Assembly (NCBI RefSeq): GCF_018913985.1
Contig: NZ_JAHMHK010000004.1
Span: 22,414-86,413 of the forward strand
Reading direction: 5' to 3'
Source: Mycoplasma zalophidermidis
GTDB lineage: Bacteria > Bacillota_I > Bacilli_A > Mycoplasmatales > Metamycoplasmataceae
Length of the DNA stretch: 64,000 bases
The notes under the pieces are model-generated. The model was not told the DNA's origin, made no database searches, and was given only the letters and a program-made list of their open reading frames with translations. Shown in pieces: positions 55,560 through 64,000 of this stretch (the first letter of the stretch is position 1; each line of letters starts with the position of its first letter). The position numbers were made by a program, and so were the translations under genes.

Positions 55560-55582
55560 AACACTCCAAATTAAGGAGTGTA
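55557..55582 (-). terminator. Terminator after pepA
   Basis: ACACTCC/GGAGTGT stem; T-run on the minus strand. It lies between the stop codons of two convergent genes. Confidence 0.65.
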
Positions 55583-55627
55583 AAACACGAACTTACAAGA
55601 TATTGAATTATTTCATTTTTCAGATTT

Positions 55628-55652
55628 AAACACGGAAACGTGTTTTTTATTT
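55628..55652 (+). terminator. Terminator after the HAD gene
   Basis: AAACACG/CGTGTTT stem with GAAA loop and T-run on the plus strand; overlaps the pepA stop codon. Confidence 0.75.
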
Positions 55653-57002
55653 TAATATTGCAAATTCAACCAAGGTATCTAATAAGGCCCCTAAAGGTTT
55701 TCCTTTTAAATCGGCAGTACCTGCAATATCACAGTGAATATAGGGGACATTATTAGTAAATTGTTTTAAAAACATTGCGGCTGTATTATGATCCGATGTT
55801 TCGTCATTATTATAGTTATTCAAATCAGCCACTAAACTTGCAGTGTTTGGTTCGTGAAAATCATCATGCATTGGCATTCTTCAGACTTTTTCTTTAGCGT
55901 TAGCAGCAGCACTATTGAAAATGTATCAATTTTCCTCATCTGTAGAATAAATTGCTGAATATTCATGTCCTAGAGCACTAACACATGCGCCTGTTAACGT
56001 AGCAACATCAACTAATGTTGTTGCGTTTAATTTTGTTGCGGCATAATATAATCCGTCAGCAAGAACTAGACGTCCTTCAGCATCTGTGTCAGTTACTTCT
56101 ACTGAAATTCCAGCCATTGATTCATAAACATTTTCAGGTAAAGAAGCGTCGCCATCTTGACGGTTATCGGTAATACACATTACGGCCGAAACATTCTTTT
56201 TAATCTTTAGTTCAGCAGCAGCTTTGACTGCGTAAGCAGCAATAACAGAACCAGACATATCAAACTTCATGCCTTCCATGTGATATCCTTTTGTATTCAT
56301 CCCGCCAGTATCAAATGTTATTCCTTTTCCGACGAATACAACTTTTTCATCGGAATTAGGATTTCCGTTGTATTCAATAACAACTACCCTCGGAGCAAAT
56401 GTAGAACCTTTGTTTACAGATAATAACAATCCCATGTTTAAATCGGAAATTTGTTTTTTATTTAATACTGTAATTTCCAAATCTTTATTCTGACTGAATT
56501 CATCAGCAATAAAATCAGCTAATTTTTCTGAATTGCAGAAGTTTTCAGGCATTATTTGTAAGTTTCTTGCAGAGTTTTTATTTAATGCAATTGTCGCACA
56601 TTTATGAGCAATGTCAACATATGAAGCGTCAGGAAAAAGGAAAGTAAATTGTCTTCTTTCTGGTGCTTCTTTTTTCTTATTGAATAAAACAGCTTCATAC
56701 AAAAATACCCTTGAATAAAAAGCTTTAATTACAGCTTCCATATCCAAAAGACTGTTTGTAAATGTAATTAATTCGATTTGATAATCTCTATACCCTGTAA
56801 CGATATTTTTATCAATTAACTGCACCAAATCTGAATAACTTAATTCTTTTTCAACAAAAATATAGGCAATTTTAGTATCCATGAATTCTGTAATTTTTCC
56901 ATGTTTTTGTGATATTTTATCGCTTATTTTTTCAGCTTGTTGTTTGCTAATTGCTTTAAGAACGAATTTATCATTTCTAAATGTCGAGTAATATCTAATC
57001 AT
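55647..57002 (-). CDS. pepA: Leucyl aminopeptidase (M17 family)
   Basis: A 451-aa metallo-aminopeptidase that trims N-terminal residues from peptides, likely serving amino acid supply. The zinc-site and catalytic region reads GKGITFDTGGMNTK near residue 225, EGMKFDMSGS near 245 and TDTDAEGRLVLADGL near 305, all intact. The N-terminal domain is divergent. TGA Trp codons split it in a standard translation. AGGAGG precedes the ATG at 57002. Monocistronic, convergent with the HAD gene. Confidence 0.93.
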
Positions 57003-57121
57003 GCAACCTCCTAATATATATGATTATTATATATTTAAAATAAAAGTATTGCATTTTTTCAGTAAAAATATTGAATTTTTTCGTTTTTTTGTTTATGCAT
57101 TCTTACTAACGAATAAATAAT
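57003..57121. other. Divergent intergenic region (pepA / orphan gene)
   Basis: AT-rich region of 119 bases carrying promoters for two divergent genes; no confident boxes for the plus strand. Confidence 0.3.
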
Positions 57122-57790
57122 ATGCAAATAAATAACACCACATTTAAATCTATTTTAATTTCTTATTTTTCAACTTTTATTAAAACAAAGTCAATTAGTT
57201 TTATGAGTTGACCAAACAAGTGAATTAATTATCAAATACGAATTGAAGTTGTCTGAAACAAAAATTTTATATTTCACTCATTAGGTTTATCAAAAATTAA
57301 AAATAAAATTAAAAACAATTACAAAGTAAATGAATTTATTAGTGATGTTTATTTTAACAGATTAAGTTATAGCAACATAAATCAATTATTAACAAAAAAC
57401 AAAAAACGTATAGTAATGAAAAAACTTTTAGCAATTAATTGGATTACTTCTCGCTTTAAAGATAAAGGTTTTTTTATTAATTTCAAAATTAAAAAGAGCC
57501 TTGACAAACCAAACGCATTTGAGCAAAGCGAATGTATCCTTTATAGTAAACCGTTAGAAAATAAAATTGTTGCATTACACTGTAAAATCGGCAATAAATA
57601 CAATTTGGATATAAAAAATAATCGTTCAATATTTTGGAACAACAATAAAGATACATTAAATATAGTTGTAATTCCAATATCTATTAAGTTGTTAAAAAAA
57701 GATAACATTAAATTGGACAATTTTCGAAATATTAATTGAACATTTTTAAATGAATGGATAAATAAAAAAACGAGTGTCGAGCACTCGTAA
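57122..57790 (+). CDS. Uncharacterised Lys/Asn/Ile-rich protein
   Basis: A 222-aa protein, not recognised. It has no signal peptide or membrane segment and is strongly basic (Lys and Asn-rich), with MSWPNKWINYQIRIEVVW near residue 28 and NRLSYSNINQLLTKNKKRI near 80. The frame contains several TGA Trp codons. There is no ribosome-binding site at the ATG, so the start is uncertain; the next in-frame ATG codons are at residue 28 and near residue 99. The stop lies inside the terminator hairpin of the convergent gapA gene. Confidence 0.5.
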
Positions 57791-57795
57791 AAAGA
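57764..57795 (-). terminator. Terminator after gapA, within the orphan gene's last codons
   Basis: ACGAGTG/CACTCGT stem (57770-57776 and 57782-57788) with T-run on the minus strand. The same bases encode the last residues and stop of the plus-strand orphan gene. Confidence 0.7.
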
Positions 57796-57798
57796 TTA

Positions 57799-58836
<1,038 letters not shown>

Positions 58837-58978
58837 TTATTTATTTGTAATTATTTTACTAATTATTTAATTGCTTATTTATAGTGTATCGGTCAAAATA
58901 TGAAAATTTTAAGGGACTATTACCACAAAAAAATTATGTGTATTTTTCCTTTTTAGCCTATTAGATAACCGAAAAAGT

Positions 58979-59004
58979 AAAATAAAAGACCAAAAGGCCT
59001 TTTA
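58979..59004 (-). terminator. Terminator after rplL
   Basis: AAAAGACC/GGCCTTTT arms (one mismatch) with AAAA loop, T-rich on the minus strand. Confidence 0.6.
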
Positions 59005-59027
59005 AAATATTATTCTTGTTATAGAAA

Positions 59028-59399
59028 TTATTTGAATTCAACTGATGCGCCAGCTTCTTCAAGTTTTGCTTTTAGTTCTTCAGCTTCGTTCATAGTAACG
59101 TTTTCTTTAACTACAGCAGGTAATGTTGAAACTAATTTGTTTGCATCCATTAGTGCTAATCCTAATAGTTCTTTAACTACTTTAACAATTGGTAATTTTT
59201 TACCGTTGTCAGCAGTAATAACAACGTTAACTGATGATTTTTCTTCGTTAGCTTCGCCAGCTGCAGGAGCTGCAGCAACGGCAACTGCTGAAGGGTCAAT
59301 ACCGAATTCATCTTTCATTGCTTGAACTAATTCCATAACTTCTTTAATTGACATTTCTTTTAAAGCAGAAATAAATGTATCTTTTTCTAATTTAGCCAT
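59028..59399 (-). CDS. rplL: Ribosomal protein bL7/L12
   Basis: A 123-aa stalk protein that recruits translation factors. The N-terminal dimer helix ([17 protein letters not shown]) is followed by an Ala-rich hinge (residues 38-50) and the C-terminal domain with [18 protein letters not shown] at its end. Follows rplJ by 38 bases. Confidence 0.96.
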   Translation of the reverse strand: MAKLEKDTFISALKEMSIKEVMELVQAMKDEFGIDPSAVAVAAAPAAGEANEEKSSVNVVITADNGKKLPIVKVVKELLGLALMDANKLVSTLPAVVKENVTMNEAEELKAKLEEAGASVEFK

Positions 59400-59437
59400 T
59401 TTATTGTTTCCTTTCGATTAAATTGTTGTTTGAATTA

Positions 59438-59941
59438 CTATTCGCTTTCTTTTTCACTATATAGTTTTAAAGAAAGGGATAGTTGTTGTAGAGGAGCGAT
59501 AAGTGAACGTGCAAGTATGCCAAGTGCTTCTTCATAGTTTGGTAATGAAGCAACTTCAGCAACACCTTTAGCATCGATAACTTTTCCTTCGAAAATACCA
59601 GCTTTAAGTACTAATAATTTATTTGTTTTAGCAAATTGATTTAATACTTTAGCGGCAGCTAATTCATCCTCATTGCTAAAAGCGTAAATGTTAGGTCCAA
59701 CTAAGTGGTCTCCTAAAGATTCAAAATCTGTATCTTTAAGTGCATATTTGAAAATACGATTTTTAAAAACAACTAACTCAACGCCAGCTTTTTTAGCTTC
59801 AACACGCAATTCTGTTAATTCAGCAACAGAAAGTCCACGATATTCAGCAACAACAAGTCCTTTAGTGTTTTTGATTTTCTTTGAAATCATTTTTGCTTGT
59901 TCTTTTTTCATTAATTTGAATTTAGATTCTTTTGCGTTCAT
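59438..59941 (-). CDS. rplJ: Ribosomal protein uL10
   Basis: A 167-aa protein of the stalk base. VVAEYRGLSVAELTELR is near residue 30, then VVFKNRIFKYAL and LVGPNIYAFS. ATG at 59941 is selected; the longer frame has no conserved residues and its GGGGG segment is better explained as the ribosome-binding site. It is preceded by a typical L10 leader region and followed by rplL. Confidence 0.93.
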   Translation of the reverse strand: MNAKESKFKLMKKEQAKMISKKIKNTKGLVVAEYRGLSVAELTELRVEAKKAGVELVVFKNRIFKYALKDTDFESLGDHLVGPNIYAFSNEDELAAAKVLNQFAKTNKLLVLKAGIFEGKVIDAKGVAEVASLPNYEEALGILARSLIAPLQQLSLSLKLYSEKESE

Positions 59942-60074
59942 ATGGAGTTTCCCCCTTTCGTAATTAATAATTCGCAATACGATTATAAAATATAGACAAT
60001 ATGTTTATGGTATACATTCGGTAACAAATTAAGTTAACACAGTTACTGTCTTTATGTATTGCTACGCTATTATA
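59942..60074 (-). promoter_or_regulatory. rplJ promoter and L10-type leader
   Basis: TATAAT on the minus strand (60069-60074) gives a leader of about 120 bases with GACAGTAACTGTGTTAAC and GTTACCGAA, capable of pairing GGTAAC/GTTAC elements, and a GGGGG ribosome-binding site. L10-L12 complexes bind such leaders in other bacteria to repress the operon; pairing was judged by eye. Confidence 0.5.
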
Positions 60075-60181
60075 ACGTAAACTATTAAATTTTAAAAATA
60101 ATTTTACCTATTCATAATTATATTTTTTAACACGTAACCTATAATATATATTAATGGACTTATAGTTATAAAGATTACTTG

Positions 60182-60187
60182 TATAAT
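60182..60187 (+). promoter_or_regulatory. -10 box of a leaderless promoter (third DHH gene)
   Basis: TATAAT on the plus strand six bases before the ATG at 60194. Confidence 0.65.
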
Positions 60188-60193
60188 AATGTT

Positions 60194-61114
60194 ATGAATA
60201 TGAAAGAAAAATTTAAAAAATTTTGAGAAATAATTAATCAACATGAATATGTTACGTTATGCACTCATACAAACCCAGACGGCGACACAATTGGTTCGGC
60301 AGTTGCGTTTAAAGAAATTATTGAATTGAACTGTGAAAACGTTAAAGAAGTAAAAATATCTGGTGGCGACTGTCCAAGAAATTTAAATTTTTTATTTGAA
60401 AATAGATTGTCATTAGTAGATGATGAATTTTTTGATAAATCTTTAGTTGTGGTCGTAGATACATCTGTAAAGAAAAGAATATTTGACAAAAGAGTCATAA
60501 CCGAAGAATCGCTTAAATTTGATCATCATCCTTGTGAAGAAAAATGAAAATTTGAAATTGGTGGTGACTATTGACCTGCTACTGGTCAATTACTAACAGA
60601 AATGGTAATGGCATTAAATTTGAAATTAAATCAAAAAGCTTTAAAAGGATTGGCGGTTGCAATATTGACCGATACAAACAATTTCACGGAAAGAAACATC
60701 TCTTCAACAACATTTAGTACGATGTCATATTTGCTTAAACAAGGTTTAGAATATAAAGAAGTTCTTCTCCAAATGCAGTTAAACAAGGAAGAGAAAAAAC
60801 TCATTTTTGAAACGATATCAACCGCAAAAACCGAAGGTATTATCACCTATGTAATAAGCAGAGAAATTATTCCAAATGATATTGCTAGACCTTTAGTTAA
60901 CTCGTTTTTAGATATTACCGATACCGAAGTATCGCTTTGTATACTTAAAAATGTAGAAGGTAAATATCGCTGTTCAATCAGGTCACGTTCGTATTACGAT
61001 GTTAACAAAATAGCAAATTATTTTGGAGGAGGAGGTCATAAAAACTCATCAGGATTTTTTATAAACTCATTAGACCAGCTATCTGAAGTAGTCACTAAAA
61101 TTAACTCAAAATAA
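60194..61114 (+). CDS. DHH/DHHA1 phosphoesterase, third paralogue
   Basis: A 306-aa protein with the DHH metal sites (THTNPDGDTIGS near residue 25, VVVDTSVK near 88, LKFDHHPCEEK near 108) and the DHHA1 motif GGGGHKNSSG near residue 280. Family members act on nanoRNA, pAp or cyclic dinucleotides. It is more distant from the pair at 10.8-12.8 kb than those are from each other, notably in its DTSVK and LTDTNNF segments. TGA Trp codons occur early. Two ATG codons (60194, 60200) compete; the first sits six bases after TATAAT and is favoured for leaderless translation. A hairpin follows the stop. Confidence 0.85.
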
Positions 61115-61120
61115 TATTTC

Positions 61121-61152
61121 TTATAAGTCAGATTTTTTTAAATCTGGCTTAT
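61121..61152 (+). terminator. Hairpin after the third DHH gene
   Basis: ATAAGTCAGATT/AATCTGGCTTAT arms (one mismatch) with a T-rich loop; the T-run after it is weak. Confidence 0.5.
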
Positions 61153-61161
61153 TATTTAAAA

Positions 61162-62166
61162 AATAATAAAAGGTGATATATTCGATATTATCCAGAAAAA
61201 TATAAATATTTGTTTAGGAAGCAATACGACACAAAACTAATTTTAGACACTTTTTATCAGTATTGCGGACTTATTAGGAATAAATTTGCAAAAATTAGTT
61301 GAAATTTATGTAAGTATTATTCTAAAAAACTTAATTTATACAATACTAATCAAAAAATAGAGTGAAAAAGAGAGTTCGCAAATGAAATTTACATATCAAT
61401 AGACGATTGTTTTGGTAAAGTTAGAATAAAAAATAAAGTTCATAAATCAAATACAAAAATTATGAAAATATTTACAGATACAAATAAAACGCCATTATAT
61501 TTTTATGAAACTTATACTACAAATGACGATTTAAAACTAACTAATCAAACAAGAGCAAGCATTATTAAGTCAATTATCAGTAAATACTACATAACAAACA
61601 CAGAAACTAAAATTTATCTTTTATCAGATGGAGCAGTTTATTTTAAAAACCTAGCAACTTTATTAAGCGCTAAACATATTTATGACTATTACCACTTTAA
61701 AAAGAGATTTAATGAAATTTTTAAGAAAAAGTTATTTGTTTATTCAGGGAATAAGAAAAGTAGAGTTTGAAACAACAAACAAGCCAAAAAATGACTTTAC
61801 AATTCTTTAAATGATAAGAAAACCTTTTTATACAAATTAGATTATTTGGCAAAATCAGATTTATTAATCAAAAGTAAAAGGAAAGTAATTAATAATTTTA
61901 TTAAATTCATATACAAAAATTGTAAGAATTTAGAATTTCATATTAATAGCATAACAGCACAAGCAGAAACAACAATTTCATTATACAAAGCCATTTATCG
62001 AAAAAGATATTCGATATTTTCTTTAAAAACACTTATAAATCTAATTAATATTAATAAAAATACTAAATGTAATTTTGTTGATTTTAAATTAGAGAGTTCA
62101 AGTCTAAAAAATGTAGAATTTGAGCCTATCATTTGAGCGAATAATCAAAATTATCATTGAGTTTAA
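61162..62166 (+). pseudogene. 5'-truncated transposase, ISLre2/UPF0236-like
   Basis: A frame of about 330 codons, with TGA as Trp, runs to TAA at 62166, but no start codon is found before 61462, so the 5' end is lost. Recognisable segments are WYIRYYPEKYKYLFRKQYD at the left end, an acidic YISIDDCFGKVRIKN near the middle, and YLLSDGAVYF followed by YDYYHFKKRF, which together resemble the DD.. and DGA..FH pattern of ISLre2-family transposases. The reading frame itself is undamaged after the truncation. Terminal inverted repeats were not found. Alternative: part of an unrelated mobile gene. Confidence 0.55.
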
Positions 62167-62361
62167 AAAATCGCTTACAAAGCATAAATAACTCACAATA
62201 AAGAAAAATAACCATTAAATTAGCAAAACTTTTCAATAGAGATGATTTAAACGTGGTTTTATGGGTATTTATAGTTATGCAAATAAAATAACTTTTAAGT
62301 TATATCTATAAATCAAACAAATATCTAATTTTTATTTATGAAATTATTAAAATATGATACA
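62167..62361. other. Non-coding AT-rich stretch below the transposase
   Basis: No gene. It contains a perfect palindrome ATAACTTTTAAGTTAT at 62288-62303, which could be a terminator stem for the transposase or a site of unknown use. Confidence 0.4.
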
Positions 62362-62412
62362 CGCACGCACGATAAGCAATATATATTATTGCTCTAGGGG
62401 GGAACTACTACA
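62362..62412. repeat. Copy 1 of a 50-bp duplicated block
   Basis: CG-dinucleotide-rich CGCACGCACGATAA, then AGCAATATATATTATTGCT (a hairpin GCAATA/TATTGC), CTA, a run of six G and AACTACTA. The second copy begins 119 bases further on with few differences. Confidence 0.7.
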
Positions 62413-62480
62413 CAGAGAGAAAATTTAAATTGAGAGAAGTTGAGTTTAAATTATTATCAATTTAGTTTTGCATAGTAAAT

Positions 62481-62534
62481 ACGCGCGCACGCCCGATAAA
62501 CAATATATATTATTGCTCTGGGGGGCTACTAATA
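62481..62534. repeat. Copy 2 of a 50-bp duplicated block
   Basis: ACGCGCGCACGCCCGATAA, ACAATATATATTATTGCT, CTG, six G and CTACTAATA. It shares the hairpin core and G-run with copy 1; base changes in the A/G and CG parts show the copies have diverged. Confidence 0.7.
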
Positions 62535-62627
62535 ACACGATAGTATTTAGATTAATTAAATCGCCCTAAAAAATTTTTTTAGAAAGAGTTAATTGTGGTA
62601 AAATTAGATTAAAGAAACAAACCTTCA

Positions 62628-64000
62628 TTAATTTCTATCTCTCTCTAATTTATATTTCTGATATAGAAAATCAGAAACATTTTTAATAATTTTATTTCTT
62701 AAATTGCCTAAATCATTTTCACTATATTTAAAAACTCATTTAACAACTAAACTTAAATCATAAAGAATCCTATTTCCGTTTTCATCATTAACAAATTCTG
62801 CATGATTTGTAATATTTACAGTAGTAGTATTTCTATTTTTTTTATTAATACCTTCAATTATAAAATCAAATTTTGCTGATTTCCCTTTTGACAAATACCA
62901 AATACCTTCATTGTAATTTATTATTCTCACGTCGTAATTAAGGTTTAAACCATACTTATTTAATTCATCTGTGATATATTCTATTACCTTCGTTTTTAAC
63001 CCAACAATATTATTTTCGTTAATTATCAAGTCATCGATTTTAATGTTTTTAAGATCTATATCATTATCAATAATTTTATTCGTCGTATTAATTACTCCCA
63101 CATAAAAAACGCCATTTCTACCATTTAATGCCTCTAAAACCAATGATGACTTACGAGGTAAGTTTACATTCGAAACATTTATCTGTGGTTTAATTCTCTG
63201 TTTAATTACTGTATCTAAATTTTTAATTTCATAATCAGTACCTAATTTTAAATGTGGTATTTTGATAGCTATTTGCTCTAAAATAAAGCTTTTAATTTCA
63301 TCATAATCATCTAAGCCTGACAAATTAATATCATCCACAACCAGACCTTCAAAAATATTGTTTTCATTGCTATTTATTGACTCTTCATCTGCAAAACCTT
63401 CAATTTGCAATATAAAAGTGTTATTAGGTTCAATTCTGTACCTATCTTTATATTCCTCTTTAACTTTAACATCAATATTTAAAATTTTAGTATCTACATT
63501 AAAGCTCAAAGAAATGTTTAATTTACTTATTTCTTCCATATCATTAGTGAAAATTCTATTTATATTTTGATTTAACTTTTTAATATATTCACTAACAAAC
63601 TATCACGAGCTAAACTCAATAATAGTTCTTGATTTAGATTTAAATTAATTAAAGTTTTTGCACTAGAATCAACATCACTAAACTTAACATTTAAAAAATA
63701 TCTCTGCTGTAATCTATAAATATCTTCACTTGTTTTTGGATTCAAATAGATATAAATACCTTGCTTATCTTCACTAATTTCAATGTTAGCAATATTAACT
63801 TCACTTTTATATTCAAAATCGCCTAATATATCTCTATACGCTTGCTCAAAACCATTAGTAATATATTTTTCCCTAAATTCTTCACTCGTATATTGATCGT
63901 CATTAATTGCATTAAATACTGGATTTATACTAATAAAATCATTGTATTTTGCACTTCAATACAATTCGTTAATATAACTTTTATAATACTGCATAGCACT
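62628..64000 (-). pseudogene. Surface-protein-like gene with a frameshift (runs off the window)
   Basis: Two minus-strand reading frames continue one another. The upstream part enters at the window edge and stops with TAA at 63572-63574; the downstream part is open from 63599 down to TAA at 62628. Read across, ARDS continues as FVSEYIKKLNQNINR, which is natural if one T has been lost from a TTT run at about 63596-63599. The encoded protein repeats a unit of about 130 residues with IEGF-type phrases (FILQIEGFADEES, FDFIIEGINKK), resembling lipoprotein-17-type mycoplasma surface repeats. The 5' end lies outside the window. It could be a phase-variable gene, a pseudogene, or carry a sequence error. 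TGA is Trp. Confidence 0.6.

Noticed and set aside
62362..62534. CRISPR array
   Set aside because: Only two repeats, of about 50 bp with internal differences and a 70-base gap, no cas gene nearby.

Overview
This window is a chromosome segment of a Mollicute, most likely a Mycoplasma of the hominis group. TGA is read as tryptophan throughout: at least twenty recognisable proteins (HisS, GyrA, SMC, IleS, eno and others) stay open only if in-frame TGA codons are Trp, so all coordinates below use genetic code 4. The DNA is very AT-rich. Ribosome-binding sites are mostly of the AGGAG type, and several genes appear to have leaderless transcripts. The species cannot be named from the sequence alone. 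No rRNA, CRISPR array or intact prophage is present.

Layout. 1-6.7 kb: end of obg, an orphan structured RNA candidate, then hisS followed by a 1563-aa DUF4011-helicase-nuclease on the minus strand. 6.9-9.6 kb: an amino-acid permease and a fused MsrA-MsrB. 9.6-13.7 kb: deoB, two tandem DHH phosphoesterases and recO. 13.7-20.4 kb: a plus-strand cluster asp23-like/fakA/plsX/rnc/smc, in which the fatty-acid synthesis genes that separate plsX from rnc in Firmicutes are missing. 20.4-27.3 kb (minus): YitT-type membrane protein, a degenerate DprA, rpmA, rplU, a small double-glycine peptide, mscL, hrcA-grpE, rpmE and rpsD. 27.3-31.7 kb: gyrA followed by a catalytically degenerate phosphohexomutase-like gene. 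31.8-35.8 kb: a TPP riboswitch followed by the p37-p29-p69 ABC transporter operon. 35.8-44.2 kb: gltX, a small protein, metK with a structured leader, rpmF, an EzrA-like coiled-coil protein, thiI and eno. 44.2-53.5 kb (minus): lspA-ileS, a surface nuclease lipoprotein with a large repeat lipoprotein, and pyrG. 53.6-54.4 kb: an eight-tRNA operon (Pro-Ala-Met-Ile2-Ser-fMet-Asp-Phe). 54.5-61.1 kb: HAD hydrolase, leucyl aminopeptidase, an orphan gene, gapA, rplJ-rplL and a third DHH phosphoesterase. 61.1-64 kb: accessory DNA with a decayed transposase, a duplicated block of about 50 bp containing a G-run, and a frameshifted surface-protein gene running off the end.

How it fits together. The backbone is translation (tRNAs, three aminoacyl-tRNA synthetases, six ribosomal proteins), chromosome maintenance (SMC, GyrA, RecO, DprA-like), glycolysis (GAPDH, enolase), uptake of cofactor (TPP), and salvage or degradation of nucleic acids (surface nuclease, DHH nanoRNA/oligonucleotide phosphoesterases, phosphopentomutase, CTP synthase). 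This is what is expected of a host-dependent organism that scavenges nucleotides, amino acids, fatty acids and thiamine pyrophosphate. Features that stand out are a trigger-factor-like FKBP domain fused to GrpE, an EzrA-like gene beside thiI as in Bacillus, a dead phosphohexomutase paralogue, four promoters with exactly six bases between TATAAT and ATG, a metK leader with mutually exclusive pairings that cover its ribosome-binding site, and an unassigned multi-helix RNA near the left end.
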